Source: DATAFF01 sp036257595
GTDB taxonomy: Bacteria > Pseudomonadota > Alphaproteobacteria > Rhizobiales > Aestuariivirgaceae
DNA length: 13,101 nt
Assembly: GCA_036257595.1 (NCBI GenBank)
Contig: DATAFF010000098.1
Coordinates: 1-13,101 of the forward strand
Reading direction: 5' to 3'
Positions 5,525-13,079 of the stretch are shown here, in pieces (position 1 is the stretch's first letter; the number at the start of each line of letters is the position of its first letter). The translations under genes were made by a program, and so were the position numbers. The notes under the pieces are model-generated. The model saw only the letters and a program-made list of their open reading frames with translations, was not told the DNA's origin and did no database searches.

Positions 5525-7783
5525 TTTCCTGCCGGCCTTCCGGCCGGGAGCCGTGCCCTTTCGACCCGGCGCTGTCCCCTTGCGTCCGGCACTGACCATC
5601 TCGAAGCGCAGCCCGCCCGACACCGGTGCTGCCTCGACGAGCCGCACCTCGACACTGTCGCCGAGGCGGAAGGTCTCGCCGGTCCGGGTGCCGACCAGCG
5701 CCCGCAAGGCCTCTTCATGGTGGAAATAATCGGTCTCGAGCGAGGCCACCGGCACAAAGCCGTCGGCGCCCGATTCGTTGAGCGCGACAAACAGCCCGGC
5801 GCGGGTCACCCCGCTGATCTTGGCGGCGAACACCGCCCCGACGCGCGCCGCCAGGTGTTTGGCGATCATGCGATCGACGGTGTCGCGCTCGGCGGCCATG
5901 GCGCGTCGCTCGGCCGCGGAAATGATGTCGGCGGTCTCGCCGATCCGCTCGATGTCCTGCGGCGACAGGCCGTCATTGCCGAGCCCGAGTCCACTGATCA
6001 GGGCGCGGTGGACGATCAGGTCGGCATAGCGGCGGATGGGCGAGGTGAAATGGGCATAGCGGCGGAGATTGAGCCCGAAATGACCGAGATTGTCCGGGCT
6101 GTAGATGGCCTGCGCCTGGGTCCTCAGCACCACTTCATTGACGATGTGCTGCTCCTCGGTGCCGGTGACGCGGCTGAGGATCTGGTTGAAATGCTGCGGC
6201 TTCATCACCTGGCCCTTGGGGAGGGCGATGCCGATCGTCGCGAGGAAATCGGCAAGCGCCCGGACCTTCTCCTGCGAGGGGGATTCATGGATGCGAAAGA
6301 GCAGCGGCATCTTGTGCTGCGTCAGTGTCTCCGCGGCCGCGACATTGGCGGCGATCATGAACTCCTCGATCAGGCGATGCGCGGTCAGTCGCTCGGGCGT
6401 CACCACGCGCTCGATCAGCCCATGGGCATCGAGGATCAGCCGGCGCTCCGGCACGTCGAGCTCGAGCGGCGAGCGGCGGTGACGGGCAGTCTCGAGCGCG
6501 CCATAGACGGCCCAAAGGGGCCTCAGCACCGGCTCGAGCAACGCTTGCGCCCTGTTGGACGCTCGCCCGTCGATCGCCGCCTGCGCCTCCTCATAGGAGA
6601 GCTTGGCGGCCGAGCGCATGGTTGCGCGCTCGAAGCGATGACCGAGCTTGTTGCCGTTGCGATCGAATAGCATGAAGCAAGCGATCGCCGGGCGCTCCTC
6701 GCCCTCGCGCAGCGAGCAAAGGTCGTTGGAGATCCGCTCGGGCAGCATTGGCACCACCCGGTCGGGAAAATAGACCGAGTTGCCGCGGATGCGCGCCTCG
6801 CGGTCGAGCGCAGTGCCGGGCCGCACATAAGCGGCGACGTCGGCGATGGCAACGGTGATGCGAAAGCCGCCGGGATTTTTGGGATCAGGGTCCTGCTCGG
6901 CATAGACCGCGTCATCATGATCGCGGGCATCGGGCGGATCGATGGTGACGAGCGGCACCTTGGTCAGATCGCGACGGCCGCTGCGCGAGGCCGGCGCGAG
7001 CCGCGTCGCCTCGGCGAGCACCGCCGATGGGAATTGATCGGGGATGGCGTGCTGGTGGATGGCGATGAGCGAGATGTTGCGCTGATCGTCGGCAGCGCCG
7101 AGCCGCTTGCGGACCCGTGCGGCGAGGAGACCCCTGCCGCGGTCCTCGACGAGCTCGGCCTCGACCAGCTCGCCGGGGCGCGCGCCATGATCATCGCCCG
7201 GCCGCACCCTCAACTCGGCACGCGCCTTCTTGTCGGCCGGCACGATGCGGAAGCCGTCGGTCTTGGAAGCGCGGAACACGCCGATCACCCGATTGGCGCG
7301 ACTGGACAATCGGCGAATTACGGTGGCCGAATAGGGGTAGTCCTTGTCGCGCCCCGGCGTGATCTTGGCGAGCAGCCGGTCACCCTTGGCCGGCGGCTGC
7401 AGCTCGCTGCGCGCCCCTTGGGCGCGCCGGCTCGTCAGGAGGATGCGCGGCGGCCTGCCATTGGCGCTGTCCCATTCGACCGGTTCGGCGACGAGCTCGC
7501 CGTCGCGGTCGGCGCCGGTCACCTCGATGACCGCCACGGGCGGCAGCATTTCCGGCCGCTCCAGCCGGCGCGACCGGCGCTCGAGCTTGCCGTCGGCTGC
7601 CATCTGCTTGAGCAGATCCTTGAGGGCAGAGCGCTGATCGCCGCGGACGTTGAAAGCGCGGGCGATCTCGCGCTTGCCGACCTTTCCGGTTGCAGCAGCG
7701 ACGAATTCGAGGATCTCCGCTTCGCTCGGCAGGGCAGGGCGCGCCGGCTTCTGCTTAGATTTGGCGGCAGGCTTCGGTTTCAC
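5510..7783 (-). CDS. rnr: Ribonuclease R
   Basis: A 757-residue processive 3'-to-5' exoribonuclease of the RNB (RNase II) family, active on structured RNA in mRNA and rRNA decay. In order: a basic N-terminus and helix-turn-helix-like region (about 20-75), cold-shock domains (about 80-230), the RNB catalytic domain (about 270-595) and an S1 domain (about 646-728). The metal-binding site DPPDARDHDD (282-291) supplies Asp 282, 288, 290 and 291, matching E. coli Asp 272, 278, 280 and 281. FTSPIRRYADL (579-589) is the conserved RNA-binding/catalytic segment. The tail is rich in Gly, Arg and Lys, with GRKGTAP twice. The start is GTG, overlapping the topA stop by GTGA without a clear ribosome-binding site, so translation is probably coupled to topA. 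The stop lies in the stem of a 25-bp inverted repeat. Confidence 0.97.
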   Translation of the reverse strand: MKPKPAAKSKQKPARPALPSEAEILEFVAAATGKVGKREIARAFNVRGDQRSALKDLLKQMAADGKLERRSRRLERPEMLPPVAVIEVTGADRDGELVAEPVEWDSANGRPPRILLTSRRAQGARSELQPPAKGDRLLAKITPGRDKDYPYSATVIRRLSSRANRVIGVFRASKTDGFRIVPADKKARAELRVRPGDDHGARPGELVEAELVEDRGRGLLAARVRKRLGAADDQRNISLIAIHQHAIPDQFPSAVLAEATRLAPASRSGRRDLTKVPLVTIDPPDARDHDDAVYAEQDPDPKNPGGFRITVAIADVAAYVRPGTALDREARIRGNSVYFPDRVVPMLPERISNDLCSLREGEERPAIACFMLFDRNGNKLGHRFERATMRSAAKLSYEEAQAAIDGRASNRAQALLEPVLRPLWAVYGALETARHRRSPLELDVPERRLILDAHGLIERVVTPERLTAHRLIEEFMIAANVAAAETLTQHKMPLLFRIHESPSQEKVRALADFLATIGIALPKGQVMKPQHFNQILSRVTGTEEQHIVNEVVLRTQAQAIYSPDNLGHFGLNLRRYAHFTSPIRRYADLIVHRALISGLGLGNDGLSPQDIERIGETADIISAAERRAMAAERDTVDRMIAKHLAARVGAVFAAKISGVTRAGLFVALNESGADGFVPVASLETDYFHHEEALRALVGTRTGETFRLGDSVEVRLVEAAPVSGGLRFEMVSAGRKGTAPGRKGTAPGRKAGRKGSRR

Positions 7784-10446
7784 GCCGTATGCGGAGGTTT
7801 CGCGGCCGGTCGCTTGGCGGCGGCCTTGGCCGGCGTTTTCTTCGCCGCCTTTTTGGCCGGTTTCTTGGCGGCCGGCGCCTTGGCCTTCTTCGCCGGCTTT
7901 CGGGCCGTGCGACCGCCCCCGCCGTTCTTGGCCTTGGCGTCGATCAGCGCCACCGCCTCCTCCAAAGTCACGGTCTCCGGGGCGGTCGATTTCGGAAGGG
8001 TCGCGTTGATCTTGCCGAACTTGACATAAGGCCCGTAACGGCCGGCAAAGACCTGGACCGGACCGCCGCCTTTGGGATGCTCGCCCAGATCGCGAAGCGC
8101 CGTCTGGCCGGTGCCGCGGCGTCCCGGTCCACGATTCTGCTTCTCGGCGATCAGCGTCACCGCACGGTTCAGCCCGACGGTGAAGATGTCCTCGAAGCTT
8201 TCGAGATTTGCGAAGGTGCGCTCATGCTGAACGAAGGGGCCGTAGCGGCCAAGCCCGGCGACGATCGGTTGGCCGGTCTCGGGATGGCGGCCGATTTCGC
8301 GCGGCAATGACAAGAGTCTGAGCGCAAGCTCGAGATCGACCTCGTCCGTCTGCACGCCCTTCGGCAGCGAGGAGCGCGCCGGCTTCTCGCCATTCTCGCT
8401 CTTGCCAAGCTGGACGTAAGGGCCGAAGCGGCCATCCTGCAGAGTCACCGGCAGGCCGGTCTCAGGGTCATCGCCGAGAAGCTTCCCCTCGGCCGGGATC
8501 GCGCTCTTCTCCTCGCCATCGCTCGGTGAGCCGAGCTGGCGGGTATAGCGGCATTCGGGATAGTTCGAGCAGCCGATGAAGGCGCCGAACTTGCCAAGCT
8601 TGAGCGACAGCGTGCCGGTGTTGCAGGTCGGGCAGGTGCGCACCGGCGCGCCGTCCTCGCCGGCCGGGAAGATATGCGGGGCCAGCAGGTTGTTCAGTGC
8701 CTCCAGAACCTCGCCGATGCGCAGATCCTGGATGCCGCCAAGCGCGCCGGTGAAATCGCGCCAGAAGTCGCGCAGAACCTCCTTCCAATCGATTTCACCG
8801 GCGGAGATCCGGTCGAGCTGCTCCTCGAGATTGGCGGTGAAGCCATATTCGACATAGCGCGCGAAGAAGGATTCGAGGAAGGCGGTCACGAGCCGGCCCT
8901 TGTCCTCGGGAATGAGCTTCTTGCCCTCCTGCCGGACATAGCCGCGGTCCCGGAGCACGGTGAGGATGGCGGTGTAGGTCGAGGGGCGACCGATCCCCAG
9001 CTCCTCCATCTTCTTGATGAGCGAGGCTTCGGAATAGCGGGGCGGCGGCTCGGTGAAATGCTGCTCGCCGGCCAATGAGGCAACGCCAAGGCGATCGCCG
9101 CGGGCGAGCGGCGGCAGGCGCTTGGAGTCCTCGTCCTCCTCGTCGTCGCGGCCTTCCTGATAGAGCTTGAGGAAGCCGTCGAAACGGATGACCGAGCCGG
9201 TGGCGCGGAAGGAATAGCTCTTGCCGTCGCGGCCCGTCGCGACGCAGTCGGCCGTGGTGCGCTCGATGTCGGCGCTTTCCATTTGGCTTGCCACGGTGCG
9301 CTTCCAGATCAGCTCATAGAGATCCGCCTGGTCGCGGTCGAGCACGCGGCGGACATTGTCGGGATGGCGGAACAAGTCGGTCGGGCGGATCGCCTCGTGG
9401 GCTTCCTGGGCATTCTTGGCCTTGGTGCGATATTGCCGCGGCGCGCCGGGGACATAGGGTTCGCCGTAACGGCGCTGAATGACGTTGCGGGTCGCGGCGA
9501 TCGCCTCGGGCGCCATCTGCACCCCGTCGGTCCGCATATAGGTGATGAGACCGGTGACCTCGCCGTCGATCTCGAGTCCTTCATAGAGGCGCTGCGCCAC
9601 CTGCATGGTGCGAGCGGCGGCAAAGCCGAGCTTGCGCGAGGCTTCCTGTTGCAATGTCGAGGTGGTGAAGGGCGCCGCCGGATGCCGCTTGGCGGGACGG
9701 CTCTCGACCGATCCGACCGTGAAGGCGGCGCCGACGAGCGCCGATTCGATGGCGCGCGCCGAGGCTTGGTCGGGAATGTCGAGCTTGCCGAGCCGCATGC
9801 CGCCTATGGCATTGAGCCTTGCCTTGAACTCCTCGCCGCGGCCGGTCCGGAAGGCGGCCTCGATGGTCCAGTACTCCTGACGGCGGAACGACTCGATCTC
9901 GAGCTCGCGATCGCAGACGAGGCGCAGCGCCACTGACTGGACACGGCCTGCCGAGCGGGCGCCCGGCAGCTTGCGCCACAGCACCGGCGACAGCGAGAAG
10001 CCGACGAGATAGTCGAGCGCCCGCCGGGCGAGATAGGCCTCGACCAGGGCGGCATCGATCTGGCGCGGATTGCGCATCGCCTCCTGCACCGCCTGCCGGG
10101 TGATGGCATTGAACACCACCCGCTCCACCGGCTTGCCCTTGACGACGCCGCGGCGGTTGAGCAGCTCCAGCACATGCCAGGAGATCGCTTCGCCCTCGCG
10201 ATCGGGGTCGGTGGCGAGGATCAGCCGCTCCGAGGCTTTGAGCGCCGCGGCAATCTCGGCGACCCGCTTGGCCGAGCGCCCGTCGGTCTCCCAGTCCATG
10301 GCGAAATCTTCGTCGGGGCGGACCGAGCCGTCCTTCGCCGGCAGATCGCGCACGTGACCGTAAGAGGCAAGAACAGTGAAGCCCTTGCCCAGGTATTTGT
10401 TGATGGTTTTCGCCTTGGCGGGCGATTCGACGACGACGACGTTCAT
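7780..10446 (-). CDS. topA: DNA topoisomerase I (type IA)
   Basis: An 888-residue enzyme that relaxes negative supercoils through a transient 5'-phosphotyrosyl break. The N-terminus MNVVVVESPAKAKTINKYLG starts the TOPRIM domain; its acidic cluster DPDREGE is at 80-86. The active-site Tyr is in GLITYMRTDG (Tyr 303); Gly follows TD where E. coli has Ser. One Cys4 zinc ribbon (CPTC...CSNYPEC) is followed by C-terminal repeats with GRFGPYVQLG, GRYGPFVQHE and GRYGPYVKFG. A Lys/Ala/Pro tail of about 45 residues probably binds DNA. The start at 10446 is set by the conserved N-terminus; the frame is open to an ATG at 10539, but those extra residues are not topoisomerase-like. There is no Shine-Dalgarno sequence at this ATG; an upstream 11-codon frame ends on it. 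A weak promoter could be TTGATA (10562-10567) with TAGAAG (10540-10545). Confidence 0.96.
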   Translation of the reverse strand: MNVVVVESPAKAKTINKYLGKGFTVLASYGHVRDLPAKDGSVRPDEDFAMDWETDGRSAKRVAEIAAALKASERLILATDPDREGEAISWHVLELLNRRGVVKGKPVERVVFNAITRQAVQEAMRNPRQIDAALVEAYLARRALDYLVGFSLSPVLWRKLPGARSAGRVQSVALRLVCDRELEIESFRRQEYWTIEAAFRTGRGEEFKARLNAIGGMRLGKLDIPDQASARAIESALVGAAFTVGSVESRPAKRHPAAPFTTSTLQQEASRKLGFAAARTMQVAQRLYEGLEIDGEVTGLITYMRTDGVQMAPEAIAATRNVIQRRYGEPYVPGAPRQYRTKAKNAQEAHEAIRPTDLFRHPDNVRRVLDRDQADLYELIWKRTVASQMESADIERTTADCVATGRDGKSYSFRATGSVIRFDGFLKLYQEGRDDEEDEDSKRLPPLARGDRLGVASLAGEQHFTEPPPRYSEASLIKKMEELGIGRPSTYTAILTVLRDRGYVRQEGKKLIPEDKGRLVTAFLESFFARYVEYGFTANLEEQLDRISAGEIDWKEVLRDFWRDFTGALGGIQDLRIGEVLEALNNLLAPHIFPAGEDGAPVRTCPTCNTGTLSLKLGKFGAFIGCSNYPECRYTRQLGSPSDGEEKSAIPAEGKLLGDDPETGLPVTLQDGRFGPYVQLGKSENGEKPARSSLPKGVQTDEVDLELALRLLSLPREIGRHPETGQPIVAGLGRYGPFVQHERTFANLESFEDIFTVGLNRAVTLIAEKQNRGPGRRGTGQTALRDLGEHPKGGGPVQVFAGRYGPYVKFGKINATLPKSTAPETVTLEEAVALIDAKAKNGGGGRTARKPAKKAKAPAAKKPAKKAAKKTPAKAAAKRPAAKPPHTA

Positions 10447-10478
10447 TGAGAGGGGTTCCGGCAGAGAGGACGCCTCAT
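10443..10478 (-). CDS. Putative 11-residue leader peptide coupled to topA
   Basis: The frame reads MRRPLCRNPSQ and stops at TGA, which overlaps the topA ATG (ATGA). AGGAG (10488-10492) lies 9 bases before its ATG, and this is the only good ribosome-binding site near topA; the bases directly before the topA ATG are pyrimidine-rich. Ribosomes would thus load at the leader and restart at topA. The peptide itself may have no function. The alternative is that topA is initiated without a Shine-Dalgarno sequence and this short frame arises by chance. Confidence 0.45.
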   Translation of the reverse strand: MRRPLCRNPSQ

Positions 10479-10650
10479 AGAAGATCGCTCCTGTGTTGGG
10501 AAGCCCAATCTGTCGAGACGCAACAACTTGACTTTGCAACTTCTAGTATCTTCAAAACGTGTATCAATTCATTCACCGTAACTCAGGGTTGTCGTACCTC
10601 TTGGACCCCTGCACCGCGTCCCAATCACATTCCTGACCGACCGAAGGGCG

Positions 10651-10887
10651 ATGTCCGAACGCCGCCGAAACACGCTTGGCATCCGCATCGCCGCCCGAGT
10701 GACGCAGCAGCGTCGCTCCTCCTCGACCACACCGTCGATCGAGAGCACGCATCTCAGTGAATATGTCGCCGACATGGCACTCGAGCTGAGCCAGCTGACC
10801 AAAGCGGCAGAGCTCGATTTCCTGTCGCATTTGCTCGAAATGGTGTTCGTGGAAGCGTTCACCTTGACGCAGAAGACGCGCGATTAG
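10651..10887 (+). CDS. Small helical protein of unknown function
   Basis: A 78-residue protein I do not recognise by name. The first 30 residues are Arg/Ser/Thr-rich and probably disordered. Residues about 34-70 (SEYVADMALELSQLTKAAELDFLSHLLEMVFVEAF) form a likely amphipathic helical pair, similar in style to small conserved hypothetical proteins of Hyphomicrobiales. GAAGG ends 3 bases before the ATG, closer than ideal. The gene is divergent from topA and upstream of the integrase. It could be the last chromosomal gene or the first gene of the integrated element. Opposing frames over the same stretch have no family-like content. Confidence 0.5.
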   Translation: MSERRRNTLGIRIAARVTQQRRSSSTTPSIESTHLSEYVADMALELSQLTKAAELDFLSHLLEMVFVEAFTLTQKTRD

Positions 10888-10934
10888 AATTGATTTCGTG
10901 GGTCGTCAAATTCAACCCGGGATGCGTATCATTC

Positions 10935-10962
10935 GCCTGATCTGATCTGTAGCCTGATCAGG
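10935..10962. repeat. GCCTGATC direct repeats with a CCTGATCAGG palindrome
   Basis: GCCTGATC occurs at 10935-10942 and again at 10952-10959, 17 bases apart, with a third TGATC (10943-10947) between them. The second copy lies in the perfect palindrome CCTGATCAGG (10953-10962). Such a cluster of short repeats upstream of int could hold arm-type integrase or excisionase sites; this is inference from position only. Confidence 0.4.
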
Positions 10963-11077
10963 TCGCGACGCAATATCGTGAAATAGGCTGAAACAGATTT
11001 CAGGTGCAAGGTTTGGGGAAATCTACATAAATCACGTTGCCGTTTATTGCGCGGTGTTTCATATTGTTTTGCATATT

Positions 11078-11115
11078 TGGAATCCCGCGTGGAATCCCAG
11101 CCCACGGGATTCCAC
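11078..11115. promoter_or_regulatory. TGGAATCCC repeats with inverted repeat before int
   Basis: TGGAATCCC occurs at 11078-11086 and 11090-11098 in direct orientation and at 11106-11114 inverted. The last two form a perfect 10-bp inverted repeat (GTGGAATCCC at 11089-11098, GGGATTCCAC at 11106-11115) with a 7-base spacer. It ends 10 bases before the int ribosome-binding site, so it could be an operator, an integrase-binding site, or an RNA hairpin affecting int translation. Confidence 0.5.
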
Positions 11116-11125
11116 TGGCATCCAA

Positions 11126-11139
11126 GGGGAGAGCATGTG
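11126..11139 (+). promoter_or_regulatory. Ribosome-binding site that sets the integrase start
   Basis: GGGGAG (11126-11131) lies 5 bases before an in-frame GTG (11137-11139). The next in-frame ATG at 11146 is 14 bases away, too far for this site, and the ATG at 11047 has none and would read through the inverted repeat. GTG at 11137 is therefore preferred. Confidence 0.6.
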
Positions 11140-12402
11140 CCGATCATGCGTTTCAGCGCCCGCTGGATAGAGGGCATTCGCGTCGCCGAGCGCACCGATT
11201 TCGTCGATGCCGACAACCCGGGCCTGCTGCTCAGGGTGACGCCGCACGGAACGAAATCCTGGGCCTATCTGTACCGCCGCAAGACTGACGGGCGCCGCCG
11301 CATGCTGACGCTCGGCGCCTTTCCGGACATGGGCCTCAAGGACGCGCGCATGGCGATGGTCGACAGCCGGAAGGCCATCAATGACGGATTGGACCCGGCC
11401 GGCGAGGTGCAGGAGCTGAAGAAGGTCGAGACGGTCAATGAGATGCTCGACCGGTTCATCACGGACTACACGATCCCGGGGCCGCGCTGGAAAGCCGAGA
11501 TGGCGCGCATCTTCGCCAAAGATTTTCGCCCGGCGATCGGCCGGCTCAAAATCACCGATGTCAAGCGCACCCACATCCTCGCCGTCTGCAACGCCATCAA
11601 GGACCGCGGTGGCAAAGGTATATCGGCCAACGCGGCGCTCGCCAGCATCCGCAAGGCGTTCTCCTGGGCCGTCAGCGAGGGCTATCTCGACTCGTCGCCG
11701 GCCAGGGACATCCCGCGGCGGGTGAAGCCAGAGGCCCGCGAGCGCGCTCTATCGGAATCGGAGATCAGGGCATTCTGGACCGGCCTGGACAGCGCGCCTA
11801 TGACTGCGGGCGTGAAGCTCGCCCTGCGGATCGCATTGACCACCGGCCAGCGCATTGGTGAAGTTGTCAGCGCCACATGGGCCGAGATCGATATCGACAA
11901 GGCCGAGTGGGTGATCCCGGCATCGAAAACCAAGAACGGCAAGGCGCACATGGTGCCGCTGGCGCCGCTGGCGGTGGCGCTGTTCGAACAGGCCATGGCA
12001 CTGTCCAGAATTGGACACGCACTGGAAAATTCCAGCCCCATCTTCCCCGCCAAGACGCGGGCGCCGCGCCGCCATCCATATCTGGATCCGCACACCGTTG
12101 CCGACGCCATGCGCCGATCGCTGCCGGTGCTCGGGCTGCATGATGATCCCGCGACTCCGCATGACCTTCGCCGAACGGTGGCGTCACAGATGGCCGCCAT
12201 GGGCATCGCCGAGAACATCGTCGCCAGGGTGCTGAATCATTCGTCCGAAGTCGGCAAGACCATCACCGGCAAGGTCTATATTCGGCACTCATTTGCCGCC
12301 GAGAAGCGACACGCGCTAGAAGCCTGGGGAGCGGAGTTGGAGCGAATCGTTGAGGGAAAAAAGGGCGCAGCTAACGTCATCGCGATCGGAGGCCAAGGAT
12401 GA
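11137..12402 (+). CDS. int: Tyrosine recombinase/integrase with DUF4102 arm domain
   Basis: A 421-residue site-specific recombinase of the P4-like integrase group, catalysing integration and excision of the element. The N-terminal DUF4102-like arm-binding domain spans about residues 5-85 (NPGLLLRVTPHGTKSWAYLYRR, then MLTLGAFPDMGLKDAR), the core-binding domain about 98-190, and the catalytic domain about 205-400. Catalytic residues are present: Arg 239 in TGQRIGE, a Lys in ASKTKNGKAH (264-269), His 342 and Arg 345 in HDLRR, His 368 in LNHSS and nucleophile Tyr 381 in VYIRHSF. The enzyme looks intact. The GTG start is chosen from the GGGGAG site upstream; ATG at 11146 is the alternative. It overlaps the next gene by ATGA. 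Many relatives target tRNA genes; here the neighbour is topA and no tRNA was found. Confidence 0.95.
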   Translation: MPIMRFSARWIEGIRVAERTDFVDADNPGLLLRVTPHGTKSWAYLYRRKTDGRRRMLTLGAFPDMGLKDARMAMVDSRKAINDGLDPAGEVQELKKVETVNEMLDRFITDYTIPGPRWKAEMARIFAKDFRPAIGRLKITDVKRTHILAVCNAIKDRGGKGISANAALASIRKAFSWAVSEGYLDSSPARDIPRRVKPEARERALSESEIRAFWTGLDSAPMTAGVKLALRIALTTGQRIGEVVSATWAEIDIDKAEWVIPASKTKNGKAHMVPLAPLAVALFEQAMALSRIGHALENSSPIFPAKTRAPRRHPYLDPHTVADAMRRSLPVLGLHDDPATPHDLRRTVASQMAAMGIAENIVARVLNHSSEVGKTITGKVYIRHSFAAEKRHALEAWGAELERIVEGKKGAANVIAIGGQG

Positions 12403-13079
12403 AGGATGCCAATGAGGACCTTGATCCAGACGAGATCGCGGCAGAGCTGATCGCGAGAGAGGGTGTTGCCGATGTTCGGCGGATGATCGTCCTCAGTAAG
12501 AGGCTTGAGGCGGCCTTCACGGAATTCAAGACAGACAATGACGGTGGACTGAGGGGAGCGCTCAGTTGCGCGGAGGCCTTTCTAGACTACTTAGGAGACA
12601 AGAAGCCCGATTGGGCACGGATTGGCCTCCTGAACCCTCTCGCCGAAATTATCGTGACCCTTAGGGCTTTGAAGAACGGCGGAACGAGCCAAATTCTCAC
12701 AGCCAATTCTCATAGGATTAACAAGCAACGGCTCACGTTAAGTGATCGGGCAGTCCGAGGGCACATCTCAGCGCTTGTCGACCTCGTCATGGGAAGGCGC
12801 CCTTGTTCGGAGGATGAGGCGTGTGGAGTCGTTGCAAGAGCATTGAGATCGCGAGAGATCCCGGTTGGTCGAGGCCTGGATGGCTTCAAAGATGCAACAA
12901 CAGTGAAGAACTGGCGAAAACAAGCGAGTGCCGGTCAAGTGGGTGTGGATGATCCCGATGCGTTCATGTATGCGCGCATGAAAGAACGACTGCTCGCCCG
13001 GTGTGAGCCAATTAATGAGATCATTGACGAGGTGCTGGACGGACTCTTTGGCATTCGTCCCCCCACCATCAAAAGTTAA
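12399..13079 (+). CDS. Unknown protein translationally coupled to the integrase
   Basis: A 226-residue protein I cannot assign to a named family. The ATG overlaps the int stop (ATGA), with GGAGG 6 bases upstream, so it is made together with the integrase. The N-terminus is acidic (MKDANEDLDPDEIAAELIAREG). Mostly helical content is expected, with no signal peptide or membrane segment. Residues about 135-175 (SEDEACGVVARAL ... DATTVKNWRKQ) have the spacing of a helix-turn-helix with a TVKNWR recognition helix, so DNA binding is possible. Codon use is more A/T-tolerant than in topA or rnr, as expected for acquired DNA. It might be a recombination accessory protein or simply cargo; context alone does not decide. 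The stop codon lies in an inverted repeat. Confidence 0.8.
   Translation: MKDANEDLDPDEIAAELIAREGVADVRRMIVLSKRLEAAFTEFKTDNDGGLRGALSCAEAFLDYLGDKKPDWARIGLLNPLAEIIVTLRALKNGGTSQILTANSHRINKQRLTLSDRAVRGHISALVDLVMGRRPCSEDEACGVVARALRSREIPVGRGLDGFKDATTVKNWRKQASAGQVGVDDPDAFMYARMKERLLARCEPINEIIDEVLDGLFGIRPPTIKS

Larger units (their letters stand above)
10888..11136. other. Non-coding A/T-richer stretch upstream of the integrase
   Basis: This gap of about 250 bases holds no convincing gene. It contains direct repeats of GCCTGATC (10935-10942, 10952-10959), a perfect palindrome CCTGATCAGG (10953-10962), a small inverted repeat CTGAAA-CAGA-TTTCAG (10988-11003), and a set of TGGAATCCC words (from 11078). 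Its position before an integrase gene makes it the likely home of the attachment site and integrase arm sites. No tRNA 3' end was recognised in it. Confidence 0.45.

Noticed and set aside
5717..6670. 317-codon open frame on the + strand opposite rnr
   Set aside because: It lies entirely inside the intact RNase R gene and has no recognisable motifs.
6917..8029. 370-codon open frame on the + strand across rnr and topA
   Set aside because: It spans the opposite strand of two firm genes; its hydrophobic Phe/Ala-rich end is just the complement of the TopA Lys/Ala tail codons.
10447..10539. N-terminal extension of TopA from ATG at 10539
   Set aside because: The conserved TOPRIM start is MNVVVVESPAKAKT at 10446, and the extra 31 residues are not topoisomerase-like.
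11078..11098. tRNA 3' end (AATCCC looks like a T-arm)
   Set aside because: No acceptor stem, anticodon arm or T-loop consensus can be built around it.
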